Source of the DNA: Polyodon spathula
Lineage: Eukaryota; Chordata; Actinopteri; Acipenseriformes; Polyodontidae
Reading direction: 5' to 3'
Length of the DNA: 64,000 bases
NCBI RefSeq assembly: GCF_017654505.1
Contig: NC_054565.1
Span: forward strand, 4,835,474-4,899,473
The notes below the pieces were generated by a model. The model searched no databases and had not been told where the DNA came from. It was given only the letters and a program-made list of their open reading frames with translations. This document shows, one piece after another, positions 35,491 to 47,172 of this stretch (within the stretch, counting starts at the first letter, position 1; each line of letters starts with the position of its first letter). The position numbers and the translations under genes are program-made.

Positions 35491-36235
35491 TGATTTCATT
35501 TTTTTAAGATTTAAATCTCATTTTTGTTGTATCCAAGGTCCAAGGTGACTTGAGTAATAAATCAGTTATTAGTGATTACTTAATGCCTTAAAACCTTATT
35601 ACAAATTGATAAATTACAGATTTGATTGTAATTCATGTAGCACAACAATGCATTAACAAAGGGCAAATTGTTTATTTAAAACAAAAAAAAGGGTTGACAG
35701 TTCTGCTTAATTGTGTAGAATTGTGTGCTGTTTAAAAAGTGATATTTGAACCGCTGCGCAAGGTTCTCTGGTGACTGTGGTCACACACCTTGTGCTGTCA
35801 ATGTCTTATCAATAAGATGAACTTAGATAGGCTCACAAACTGACACTAATATTTATCTAAGGAGCACAGGCAGGTAGAAAGAGTTGGCTTTGTGTCTTTA
35901 CTTCACAGAATACCGTGTCATTTACATCTTTATACAAACTCTCATTGTTTAGCAGTGCTGTCTTGTGCTTTCTTTGTATGTACTGTATGTACTGTCTGTG
36001 AACACCACAGCCAAAGAAAGAACTCCTAAAGAGATAAGAGGTAGCCCTGTAATATGAAAAAAAAAAGATATAATCAGTCATGCTGATACGAAAGAACACT
36101 GCATGTAAAGCAAACTTTTATAAAGCCAAGAAAATCAGTAGAAATTTGAAAAGTGTTGGGGGTTTGTCTAGTCGGTATACAGGCTGGCTGTTCTTGATTG
36201 AAGTCGCTAGAAGAAGAAGATTTATTCTGAGGCAT
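35491..36235. other. Intergenic DNA, nothing recognised
   Basis: No supported gene or repeat. Confidence 0.45.
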
Positions 36236-36425
36236 TGCCTGGTGAGAGCGTGCTGTGCAGGGGGAGTTGCAGGTTTGTGTCCTGGCTGTGCCTGTCTTCA
36301 CTGGGGATTCCAGAGCAGGCGTCTCATTGGCTCTGGCACTCCCGCAGTTTAGGGAGGCAGATCCGTTTGCATTGCAGAGTGCATGTAGCGGGAGAGTGCT
36401 GACCTCGGGAAACATATTAAAGAAC
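36236..36425 (+). repeat. tRNA-derived SINE, copy 2
   Basis: GCCTGGTGAGAGCG and, 29 bp on, GCAGGTTTGTGTCCTGG resemble Pol III A and B boxes. Then GGGGATTCCAGAGC, TTGGCTCTGGCACTCCCG and GTTTAGGGAGGCAG match copy 1 (30150-30530). The 3' tail is not preserved. Confidence 0.7.
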
Positions 36426-37012
36426 TGTTATGATCCCCCCCAATTTGTATTTCATATCATCTGAGATTCAGAGATTGTGATTTTTGATCACAGCCAACCC
36501 AGACAACGTTTTTTTTTTTTTCTTTTCAGAAGGTTATTCCATAGCGAGTTATCTCGTCTGTGTGAATAACTAAAAGATTGTGTGTTATCTTAAAACTGTA
36601 CAGGCCAAGGGTCATCTGGGTAATACATACCCTTTCTCATATACTGAAACTACAGTATGTGGTCTTTGGGTGTGGGTTGAGACATATTTTCCAATTTCTG
36701 TATAAAACACAAAAGAGAAGTCATAATTAAAGAGTATTCTATAAAGATAACACAATGTTCTGCAAAGCTGTAAGCTATGGTACGATTCACAAAACAGATC
36801 CAATCTGATCTGTGTATTAGCAGCTGTTGTGAAGTGTGCCCACAGTAAAAACCACTCATATAAAACAAAGACTCTCTGATTGATATGTAGCTTTATAGTA
36901 GCTGGAGTTTAGGATGCTGTTCACCATTTGGCTCCAGAGAAATGATACATTGATGTTATTAACAGTGTCATTATTTTTTTTGTTTTTTACAATAGTTTGA
37001 AAATTGATTATA
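36426..37012. other. Intergenic DNA, nothing recognised
   Basis: No supported gene. Confidence 0.4.
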
Positions 37013-37825
37013 ACTCCCCATTGCTTCTGTAGTTTTGATTTTGTTGTGCCTATGAAATCAAACCACTGTTACTGAAAATCTTCAAAAAGAGGCAAGTTAG
37101 GGATTGTCTAATATAATTGATTACTTTAATAGGTCACAAATGCAATTCATTTAAAATAGTAAGAGAAAAGGAACACATAGCCACAGATGGTAAAATGCAT
37201 GAGACTTTTTTGAAGTTGTTTAAGATGCCTAATTATAAGGGGTATGTGTACTAAGATGTGCCAGTCGCAGAACAGGCATACTGCAATTTGCATTTTTGTT
37301 GCGACACTTCGCAAAGTATACATTTTGTTGTATGTTCTAAGAGCACATATGTTAATGAAGATAGTCGTAATATACTAATTTAAATATGTGTTGCGTCCTC
37401 TTAGCGAGATCTCTAGCATTGCGAGAGTCATGTGATATTTTTTCAAATAAATATAATGAAAGGCAGTTTGATCCCATGAGATTCTATAGTGGGGCCCCCA
37501 CCTTCACCCCCAAATAAAAAATGTGTTTCTATCAAAAAAGCTTTTTATAATCTTACAGTAGCCCCTCACTAAACTGGACATATTTGTTAAACAAATACAA
37601 TACGATCACACACATGTACATTCAGAGTGCTCAATGTATAAATTATTGGCTGAAATAACACTAATGTGTTTTGGGTGGGCTACACATTATATTGACAAAC
37701 AATGAAAATAAAAGATTATTTTAAATTGAAACTAAATGATGTTAGCATTGTTTAATAACTAAGAACATGTTTAACTTGGCCTATAGTAGCCTAGATAATT
37801 GACAAGTTATGATACTTACAGAAGG

Positions 37826-37875
37826 ACAGTCAATTATCGTTAGTATAAATTTCAAGGGACCAGCAACACATTTGG
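37826..37875 (+). mobile_element. Orphan Tigger terminal repeat
   Basis: ACAGTCAATTATCGTTAG, TATAAATTTCAAGGGACC and AGCAA match the reverse complement of the Tigger end at 26650-26696 at about 36 of 41 positions. No second end is found. It lies inside the Harbinger element, just after its transposase remnant. Confidence 0.6.
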
Positions 37876-38420
37876 CTATAAGTTAAATGTATACTGTCCG
37901 TTTTTGTTTTTGTTAGTCAGGGGTGCAGTGCTAAATTGTGCACAATTACAGACCACCTGCACATTAATAGAACAGGAATGTTTGCTATTCCTATACAGAG
38001 GTTCAGAGTGAGCTGGAGGGGTTAGAGGCACATGTGTGCAGTCTATTGCTCCCAAAAGGTTGGGGAAACCAGAATTTGTTTTCAAGGCTTGTAAGCACAC
38101 CCTGCTTTTAGAGAAAAATAGGTATTTGGGTGTTCGCCTGATGCAGTAAACACTACTGGAATTGCACAACAAAAAACGGACTGGGAAATGCCAGCCACAG
38201 CTGCCACAGTCGCCTGAAAGGACCCAGAGGCAAGATAATGCAGGGTGGACGATAGTTTGACCACTGCAGGGATAGCATGGCTTCTCTGGGTGACAGGCTC
38301 CAGGTCGTCTTTTAAACCAGACAGCAGCTTAAGAATTATGTGGCTCCTGAGCCTGTACTTGTGCTTAATTTGGTCATCACTGAAATCGAAGAGGGTAACT
38401 GCGAGTACGAAATACCCTTT
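37876..38420 (-). pseudogene. PIF/Harbinger transposase (HARBI1-like) remnant
   Basis: On the minus strand, translation gives FLFDFSDDQIKHKYRLR, then GLKDDLEPVTQRSHAIP, then LSSTLHYLASGSFQATVA and AGISQSVFCC. After a frame change it gives FPNLLGAIDCTHVPL and SEPLYRNSKH, then CSINVQVVCN. This is the N-terminal HTH-like region followed by the first DDE block (GAID.TH, Y.N.K, S.N.Q.VC) of Harbinger nucleases. The later catalytic Asp and Glu and the Myb-like partner gene are absent. Frame breaks show it is dead. The closest functional relatives are Harbinger transposases and the domesticated host gene HARBI1. Confidence 0.87.
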
Positions 38421-38860
38421 CTCTTCTCATCCTGCAGATCACTCATTCCTGCTGAAGATGATGCCTCCTCCTTGCTGCAATCACAGCGGCCCTGGTTCGG
38501 GGATAGTGCTGTTCATACTGCCTTTTAAGGGTTTGCTAGTTGCTTTCAAAAGTTCTTAACAAATTGATGCAGTTGCCGGCAGCTTTAGTACATCTCATTA
38601 TACTATTTGAGAACCCTCATTTGCATTATCTCCACCACATTTTTATATTCATCTAAGGCTTGACCGCAAAGACAAATTGTTGCCGCAAAGCATTCCCTAA
38701 ACAGTTGCTTATAGCATTGCGCTTGTTTTGTACATTTCACCCTAGACTTCCGACCCGTTTGCAACTGGTTTGTGATTATTGAGGCAGGCACAACACTTTA
38801 GCACATCAACCCCTTACATGAGTGCCTGTTGTTTCTATATCACTGATTACTGAGTGAAGT

Positions 38861-41292
38861 TGAGAGGTCTAGCATTGAGTCATGTTTTTATATGCTGTCT
38901 CTGCGTGAATATACTGTATTTTCACTGGGACTCCTTTTGGAATTGTTTATCACATCCAATGTGGGAATGACCGGACGTATCACACTGCTCCAAATTACAC
39001 AGCTGCTGCTAAGTAAATGCAGAGCTTAATTTAAGGAAAGCAATTCTCTGAATCCAGCTATTAAATATAGGATTAAACACACTTCTCCATACATTATACT
39101 TGTCATTTAAACAAAATACTTCAGGAGCATTCATGGAGGAAAGCTGTAAAGAAGCCACTTGAGTCCACTTGTGGATTATTCAGCTATTCTCATTCATGGA
39201 ATAAATACAGCACTCTATAAGCAAGCATGTTGTATCTTTTATTTATCTCACAAATTAGTTTGATAATCCTCTGTACTCAATACAGATTTCGAATATAACC
39301 CTTTTATACCACGATTGAGAAATTTCCCACACATACGTTTTACCAGTGTAAAATTGTACTTTCATTATTTATGAGGTAAACTTTGCAGTCTGATTTTCTT
39401 TCCAGAGGGGGCTGATATATACAAAGCAGTTAGCTGAGCACCTTTACCAGCAATGCATGTTTACCAACCTTTAATGTTTTTATTAGAAACTAAACATTTT
39501 ACATGTTCCACATCTTCCACGGCTGTTTTGTTAAACATTTAAAAAAGCAGATGTGGTTGTGATGCAACTTCACTTTGAAATGTTGCCTTTGATACTTCAT
39601 ATGGGATCTATCCAAGGCTAACAAAGCCCGTGTCTACAACCTTCTTAAAAACCTACTGTGTCAGATTTCTAGAAATATTAAAACAAGACAACCTGCTTAA
39701 TCCAGGATACAATTTTGAGTTTGAATAATTTTGTGTCTTTCTGAACTGACTTGATTGGCTACTCTATCGAATGAGAAAAAAAGCATGTTTCCTAAAACTA
39801 TGCATGGCCACTAAATTATAATATACTATTGCACAGGCTGGAAGTCACATCACGCCTGCACTGTGTTATTTTTATCTGTGGTACGGGATATGTAAATGAA
39901 GCAGGGTAGATATAGGGTGTCATAAACACAATGAAACTGAGGAGAAATTTCAAAGAATTAACTGTGTTTCAAATCCTTGTTACCACAGCCAGTGTAGCCC
40001 TGCAATCACTGAAATAACGAACAGTCCCTTGTGTAATGTGCCTTGTTTTCTCATGCAGTGCTCTGCAGCTGCTGAAAAACTCAACGTTTTGTCAAAATGT
40101 GGTTTGAATTTAGAGCATATGGCTTTTAGGCCTACAGATGAAAGGGGAACTTGTGCCTTCTGTGAAACCAAACAAACATTTTCTGCAACTGCAATGTCTT
40201 TCCCCCACACACAGCACAGAGCACTGTGAGCCTCAGAAACTCCAGTCTTGCAGAAGTACTTTACATTGTCTTTAATGAGAAATTAACCGGCAGGGACAGG
40301 AATTTTCATCAGGTTTCAGTGGTTTCCCAGTTAAACCCAGATTTAACATCTCATAGTGGAGTAATACCAATTATAAGTCATGCATAAGAAATTAACCAAC
40401 TGCCTTAACGATTTGTAAACTACTTATCCTGTATGCAAATGTCATCCCGTGCAAAGACCATACTGCATAATTCACTTTGTATATTTAAGTGTTGATAATG
40501 ACAAACTGTGTGTTTTTTTCAAACAGTGATCTTCAACAGACGTTTTATTTTGCAGGTTGTACAATGACTGTCATGGGTCTGCAGGGTTTAATGTCAATTA
40601 GTGGGTCACTGGGACAGTCTGAAATGAGCATTATTATTTCTAAAGCTTTGAATATGTACTAAACGATGTATTCCTGATACAGTACACTTTAATCAGTGGG
40701 AATCCCGTGGAAATGGGAATGTAAAGGAAGCTTTAAAAATCACTTCAGTATGGTGACAGAGAGCAGGGTTGGCTTCCTCAGGGGTTCACCAATAAGCTGG
40801 CAAAATAAACATTAGAGCACAGTGTTTTGATGCAATAAATGTCTGTTTTGTTGTGCAACCCAGAATATAGTTATACAGTAGGCATTGCATTGGATGGTAA
40901 ACAAAAAAAGTGAATTATCAGCATGGAGTCGGTTACAGCGTAGATATAAACAACATGTTGTAATCATTAAAACAGAAGAAAGCTGTCGACACGGACACAA
41001 TGTCAAGGCATGAGAAGCTCATGATGCACATTCAGACCTCAGCTGATCCCGATCAGTCACATCTAGAAGTTATTGTTGTAGATTTGTATAGCATTGTGGG
41101 CACTATTTCAATAATCCTGTGACAAATCAAAAGAACAAATTTGTTACTTCCCGTTGCACCTGTTCCAGCAGTTTCTACTGCTTCATCTGAATTGCCATCG
41201 CTTTGATAGTTATTATTCCCACTGTATACTGGCTCAGTGAAACCAAAATGAAACCCTTGCAGGAACGGGACTCATACAACAGAATGAATCAT
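38861..41292. other. Intergenic DNA, nothing recognised
   Basis: No supported gene or bounded repeat. Short frames only. Confidence 0.45.
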
Positions 41293-41480
41293 GAGCAGAG
41301 AGAGGCTGTTCAGAGTATAAGAGCCTCCCTTTCTCTCTCACTGCTCCACCGGCACAGAGCAGAGGGAGGCTGTTCAGAGTATAAGAGCCTCCCTTTCTCA
41401 TTCTCTGCTTCACCGGCACAGAGCAGAGGGCAGCTGTTCAGAGTAGAAGAGTCTCCCTCTCTCTCTTTCTTTTCCTCACT
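41293..41480 (+). repeat. 64-bp tandem repeat, three copies
   Basis: Units begin at 41293, 41357 and 41421 with GAGCAGAG and contain GGCTGTTCAGAGTATAAGAG and CACCGGCACA. The third copy is more diverged and runs into a T/C-rich and poly(A) stretch. Confidence 0.88.
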
Positions 41481-41579
41481 TAAAAAAAAAAAAAAAAAAA
41501 CTAATGAACAGAACAGGACATTATAGGCTCTTTCCCCAACAAGCACAACAAATGTTCACTTAAGATAAAAAATCTAGAT

Positions 41580-41582
<3 letters not shown>

Positions 41583-41646
<64 letters not shown>
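41583..41646. repeat. (GA)n microsatellite
   Basis: About 32 GA units. A (TG)n tract with a G run follows at 41756-41786. Confidence 0.95.
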
Positions 41647-41649
<3 letters not shown>

Positions 41650-42164
41650 AAGAATTTAGAAGCTTGGAGTGAAACTGAAGACAGAAGGTTTCAGGTTTCT
41701 AGCAGAAGGTTTTAAATGATTCAAATACAAGTGAGATTGTAGTGATAGCTCTGTGTATGTGTGTGTGTGTGTGGGGGGGGGGGGGTCAGGAAATTGATTT
41801 AAATTTCCTCTCACAACACGCAATTTCACAATAGCAGTGGTAACACAGAGACCTGGCTGGCTTCAGAATCAAGCAGTGCAGTGACACCAGAAACTTTCAA
41901 ACACTTGCTCTTTAACATAGTTTTGTATTGTGTATTTTATATGCACGTTGGTGTTTCAATTTGTATTTATTATTCATTTTTGTCAGTAACACACACCCCC
42001 ATCATGGCTGTAAATTAAAAATTGCAGCTATCAGTATGAATACAAGTTGATTAACATGACAGACAGGTGAATGAATGGACAGACAACCACTGCTAAATGA
42101 ATGGACAGACTCTCTGGAACTTAAACTAAATACCAAGTTTCATGACAACTGGATAAGACAATTA

Positions 42165-43239
42165 TCAGTCAGTAATGAGTGATATAGAAACACGAGGCAC
42201 TCGCGTTATGGCAAGCCAAATGATCATTTGAAGATATCTCACATATATTTCCAGATATCTCTAAATATTTAAAGATATCTCTAAATCATTTTCCGATATC
42301 TCTAAATATTTTCAGTGACACATGGGTTAGAGAAAAATCATTTTAAGAGATCTAAAATACATTTACAGATACCTCTAAATGGAGCTTGAAATGAGATCTC
42401 TAAAACGCATGTTAAGATATCTTTAAATCGTTAAAAGATATCTGAAATTCAATTTAAGATATCTCAAAATGACTCCCTGCTCATTTAGTGATCGCTCTAA
42501 ATAATTTCTTGTTCATTTGGGGATATCTGTGAGGGGACAGCAAGTCAATTCAAAACATGAAGCAATTTCCCAGGAAATCGTTTAAAAATATCTTAGAACG
42601 ACTTCCTGTTCATTTTGAGATATCTCTAAATGATTTAGCGATATCTCGAAATGAACAGGGAGTTATTTTTACGATCTCAATGTTATTTCGAGATATCTTC
42701 AGATGATTTAGAGATATCTTTAACCCCCTAATTTTAAGATATCTCTAAATGAAAGTTTGGCTTACCATGCCAGCAAAATCCATATGGTTTCCATATTATT
42801 TAATGATATCTGGAAATCAATTTGAGACATTTTTTTTTTCATTTTTAGATATCTCTAGTTGATTTATAGATATCTTAGAATGAAGTTTAGATATCTTAGA
42901 AACTGTACACTTAAAGATAATTCAGTTTGAGATATCTCTAAATGAGCATTTGGCTTGCCATACTTGTGTGAAAATGTTAGACCACTTTGTGCTTTAATTA
43001 GGCACCTTAAGCAATTTCTAAAAAGTCTCATGCATTTTATCATTTGTGGCTCTGTGTTCCTTTTCTCTTGTGGTTTTAAATTAATTGCATGTGTGACCTA
43101 TTAAAGTTGTCAGTTAAATTAGACCATCGTTAATTCACTTATTTTGACCATTTTCCTAGATTTTGCAGTTCCAGTGTTTGATTTCATATGTACAACACAT
43201 CAAAACTACAGAAGTAATTAGCTGTTCTAATGCATTTGC
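42165..43239 (-). mobile_element. Tc1-like MITE copy C, split by the GATATC MITE
   Basis: The left part 42165-42206 (GTGATATAGAAACACGAGGC) and the right part 42963-43239 (TGTGTGAAAATGTTAGACCA, CTTTGTGCTTTAATTAG, AGTCTCATGCATTTTATCAT, AACTACAGAAGTAATTAG) are colinear with 51230-51639. The foreign block between them is 42207-42962. Confidence 0.78.
42207..42962. mobile_element. MITE packed with AGATATCT palindromes
   Basis: The ends are TGGCAAGCCAAATG on the left (after TA) and CATTTGGCTTGCCA on the right (before TA), a 14-bp perfect terminal repeat with a TA duplication. The ~750-bp interior has about 15-20 copies of GATATCT or close variants, commonly in the context AGATATCTCTAAAT, in both orientations. 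Non-coding. The TA duplication suggests Tc1/mariner mobilisation. Confidence 0.82.
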
Positions 43240-43377
43240 TTAATTGGACCTTTTTACTTGTTTTCAGCTTTTAAACAGTTGCAGATTTCAAGTTAGCTAT
43301 AACATTTTATAACTAACTTGAACTCTGCAACTTTTTAAAAACTGAAAACAAGTCAAAATGTCTAATTAAGCAAATGA
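43233..43377. repeat. 145-bp near-perfect hairpin
   Basis: The left arm CATTTGCTTAATTGGACC, ACTTGTTTTCAGCTTTTAAA, CAGTTGCAGA, TTCAAGTTAGCTATAA is mirrored by TTATAACTAACTTGAA, CTCTGCAACTTTTTAAAA, ACTGAAAACAAGTCAAAATG, TCTAATTAAGCAAATG. Arms are about 68 bp with a loop under 10 bp. A known-looking fish repeat tail (GAGCTCAGTTGGAATAAAAC to AAGCCCTGCTCC, 43408-43478) follows. Confidence 0.85.
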
Positions 43378-43480
43378 ATAGTTTAATTAAGGGTTTATTT
43401 AAGTAATTGAGAGCTCAGTTGGAATAAAACACAGACGACACATAGGGTCCCTAGGACCAGGCTTGGGAAGCCCTGCTCCA

Positions 43481-45085
43481 GAGTGCTGAAGGGGGAAGGT
43501 TAAGGCTACACTCTGGTGTACCTGATATACTTGGAGGTTACATTTTTAGAGCTATATTGAAGCCACAAGCTTGCTTTAAACTTGAGTGAGTTTTATAAAG
43601 TCACCACGATGTGACGACTGAAACTGAAAAGGATAAAGAAAGTGAATCTAAACAAGAATAAGGTTACCTGATTTCCAGAGTGAAAAACTGGGACACATTG
43701 TTTTCTCTTCAATTCACTGAAGCCGTAGCAACTCTGAAGCCTTTAAAATAATTGTATATAGTAACGCAATCATTGGATTTATTTATTGTATGCTTATAAG
43801 TGTTCAGTGGCTGAAAACTGGGACAATCCTAGCTCTCCCGGGATGGCTGGTAACCTTAAATGAGAAGAAGAATACATTAAGATTATAAAACTCTGGGGTT
43901 AGAGCAGGAGACAACTTAATAGAGGGGACAAAAAAGACCAGTTTTACTGTTCATGGTTCTTCAATTGAGGTAAACAGTTTTCAGACTGTTCATTCTCTAA
44001 ATTAGTTCTGCCAGTTACTAAGTTGTGTAATACAAATACAGAAGTAAAGTAACTGGTCAGTATTTCACAGCAACAAAAAGGCAAATACAAACGCCTCTCT
44101 AAAGCTTTGTCAGAGTAGGAAACCAAATCTGTGCTTCGCAGCAGCTGTCAAAACCTTGTTTTGTTTTGGTGGCACTCCACAATAAAATAACAGTCTTTCA
44201 TAAAACATGATAGTCTTAAAATAACAGGATCTTAACCCCGAGCTGTGTTGTCACGATGGCAGGCTGAGACACTGCTGTCTTTGTCGGAGACTGTTAGTCA
44301 CAAATGGTTTGTACATCACTTCCTATTGCAAAAGTATGATAGCTCATTCAGAGTTAAAAAAAACTAACAAAAACTAGTTCAAAGTGATACGATAATGAAC
44401 AATAATAATGCATTCAGTGAGCGAGCCTTGAAACAGAAAGACAGGGCTGGGATTAGGACATTGGCTCTTTAATTCTACTCAGACCCTTTACTTTGGCTCT
44501 TTAATTCTACTCAGACCCTTTACTTTATCTTGGTGTCCCTGAATAGCTAATTATCTTCTCTTTACGGGTAAGCAAAAGATTTTTCTGAGTCCAGTGGCAC
44601 CCCCATAATGTTATACATTTTTAGGAATGAATTAACAATCTGTCCCACAGGTGCATTGGTATCCCAAATATTATCAATCTACCACCAATGCATAGTGACT
44701 GTGTCTGACAATTGTTTGTCATTTTACCCCAAGACTCGTGAAAATTCAGTGTGCTATTATTCTTGGCAGTCTCCACTGCAGACACATAATTTGGAATCGT
44801 CCCACACAGACATTCTACATTGGCAGTAAATTGATTATTTTAGGGAGAACACTGCACTTGTAAGATGGCTTGATTATTACAATGCTTTGCATATGTTTAT
44901 ATTTAGCTATGATTTGTAAGAGTGTTATTTGAGACTCAATACTGCATTTAATACAATTATGGCCTTTCTCTTTTCAATCAGCTAGCTCTTCACAACAAAG
45001 GGAAGATCACACAACTGGTGGATATGATTTTCCTCAGCAAGGATTGTGGCTATGAACATTGCTTAGCTTAAGCTTTTAAAAATGC
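43481..45085. other. Intergenic DNA
   Basis: A 36-bp direct duplication (TTGGCTCTTTAATTCTACTC, AGACCCTTTACTTT) lies at about 44460-44525. No gene recognised. Confidence 0.45.
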
Positions 45086-45249
45086 AGCAGTGTGTAAATG
45101 TATCAGAACACCCCATTGGTTCTGTTATTTTGGTTTGTTGTGTATATGAAATCAAAACACTGTAACTGAGAATCTTGGAAAATTGTCAAAATAGGCAAAT
45201 TAGTGATTTGTTTAACATCTCAAGGTTTCTGATACATTTGCACGCTATT
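45086..45249 (+). mobile_element. Tc1-like MITE, short copy D
   Basis: The ends GTGTAAATGTATCAGAACACC and GGTTTCTGATACATTTGCAC are inverted. Between them ATGAAATCAAAACACTGTAAC and CAAATTAGTGATTTG match the end portion of 51028-51639. About 160 bp long, an internal-deletion copy. Confidence 0.72.
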
Positions 45250-45955
45250 GTAAATCTCAATGATGTGCTGAAAACAAGAAACAAAACAAGAAATGGAAAC
45301 CAAATAGCATGAATGACACATGGGTTAGAGAATAAACTATAAACCTATTCAACCTTGAAGATCTCAATATAGTATTGCTGTAGAAGCTACAGTAAGTTGT
45401 ATCACTGGCACAATAGCAGTAATACAATAGTATTTACTGTAGTAGATTCTAACGTTTTCATATTGGTGAAAGCCTGAAAGATAGTCTCTGGTTATAAATA
45501 ATACATTATCTTCCAGAAACATGCTGAGAATTGAGGCATTGGTGAAAATGGGGCACCGTAAAATTTATGACCCTTCACTACCAACTGAGCCACGCTGAGA
45601 GGAGGGGGAGGAGAGAAGCAGTCCGTGTACTGATCAAAGACTAAGGTAAAGAGAGGGAGCTGAGTCAAGAAGACAAACTTCTCAGCTAGTGCTTTCGTCG
45701 GTGACTGATCAAAGTCTGCCACGCTGAGCCAATTGATCTCCTATTGGACGACGAAATTGAAGCACAAATGAAACAAATACGTCTGTAACAAATACAGGCA
45801 CCACGGCTGTAAATCTAACATTAGAGCTATCAGTGTCACAGGAAAGTAGATCCCTCTGACCTACATCCACAGTATTCACAGAAGATCATATCTTACGCTT
45901 ATAAACACCAAGTCCCATGACATACATTACAGGATATGTTGAATATGTACTAATG

Positions 45956-45992
<37 letters not shown>

Positions 45993-46561
45993 AGTACAAT
46001 TGATTTTTTAATAAACGATATTTAATATAAGGACTTGTAAGTAGTCTTAAGCTTTTTGTTTGTTTGTTTGTTTTAGAAGTTGGTGTTTTGTGGTAATGAC
46101 AGTTTAGAGGAAATTGCTTTTAAAAACTAGCCAAGTGTCTTCAAATGGAATTTCATAGTTATAATCTTCATCATGGAGTCATCTCTGAACATTCATGGTT
46201 TTCTGTCACTAATCCAGAAAATGTATTGCTTTTAAATGGTGACTTGGGCCCCACTAAAAAATAAAACAACAAAAAAAACTCTGTTATAATGCCATATATC
46301 TAATAGTTCAGTGTTATAAAACTGGAGACTGGCCACTATAACAGTTTCAAGAATAGAAACCTGTTTTTCATTTGTTCCTAAAAACAAACGTTCTTTATAG
46401 AACTCCTGAGTTGAAGGGGGGTGGGGTGGCAACAAACAAGAGCCCCCTTCAACTGGTAGAATCGAGGGGGGGGGGGGGGGCTTCTACAGTGGTTCCTAGT
46501 AATGGCTTATTCTCAGAACTTTGGGTCTTAATTCAAGTGATTGAGCGACAACACCATGACT
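45250..46561. other. Intergenic DNA with poly(A) and poly(G) runs
   Basis: An A run of about 32 lies at 45959-45990, a TTTG run at 46057-46073 and a G run of 14 at 46467-46480. No gene. Confidence 0.45.
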
Positions 46562-46690
46562 AGTTAACTCATTCCATACTTTCACCACTCTGTGTGAAGA
46601 AATGTCTCCCTCCCTCTGTCCTAAGTCTAGCTCTGATTAATTTCCAGTGGTATCCTCTGGTTTTAGTTTAGTTTAAATACCTAGTGATTA
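46562..46690 (-). mobile_element. Rex1/CR1-type LINE, C-terminal RT scrap
   Basis: On the minus strand TRGYHWKLIRARLRTEGG then HFFTQSGESME is the end-of-ORF2 pattern of Rex1/L2/CR1 LINEs (TRGHxxKL ... FFTxRVVxxWNxL). It is followed by stop codons and is only about 130 bp. Confidence 0.7.
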
Positions 46691-46971
46691 ATTCATATAT
46701 TTTATGGTACACTTGATATTCACATTTTGAAAAGAGAAGTATGGGTGACCCAAGTGTCTTTGCATATTCCATACCCTGGATTGACATGGCAGAAAAACCC
46801 CAGCTTTAATCCTGCAGCCCCCCGCACTCTGAAAATGCAGAGCAGATATATTTACACGAGCTAGCTCTGCCTTTATTGTTATTCTAATCATTTGTATATT
46901 TGATGCACTAACTTTGGCAATACCTGTATAACTTGTCATGCAAATAGTCCTTTTGAATTGAACTGAAAGAC

Positions 46972-47090
46972 AGAGAGAGAGAGAGAGAGAGATACAGAGA
47001 GAGAGAATAAAGAAGTATTGTGATTTACTCTGGTAAATCTTATTTGATCTTGTTATGCAAATAAAACTGCCTGAATTCTGACTTTTGGAT

Positions 47091-47169
<79 letters not shown>
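46972..47169. repeat. Two (GA)n microsatellites
   Basis: A short GA tract at 46972-46992 and a longer one of about 37 units at 47094-47169. Confidence 0.94.

Positions 47170-47172
<3 letters not shown>

Larger units (their letters stand above)
37239..38813 (-). mobile_element. PIF/Harbinger element, internally decayed
   Basis: The left end GGGGTATGTGTACTAAGATG and the right end read in reverse, GGGGTTGATGTGCTAAAGTG, form an imperfect terminal inverted repeat. TAA lies on the left and TTA on the right, in line with the TWA duplication of Harbinger elements. The interior carries a minus-strand transposase remnant. Confidence 0.78.
37013..38860 (+). mobile_element. Tc1-like MITE copy B, split by PIF/Harbinger
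   Basis: The left part 37013-37238 (CCCCATTGCTTCTGTAGTTTTG, ATGAAATCAAACCACTG, GCATGAGACTTTTTTGAAG, AAGATGCCTAATTA) and the right part 38817-38860 (CATGAGTGCCTGTTGTTTCT, ATCACTGATTACTG) match the complete family member at 51028-51639 in reverse orientation. About 30 bp of the target expected at the junction are missing. The insert is 37239-38813. Confidence 0.75.

Noticed and set aside
41763..41786. G-quadruplex candidate in the G run
   Set aside because: A single G run after (TG)n. It lacks the four separated G tracts of a convincing quadruplex and is probably microsatellite slippage.
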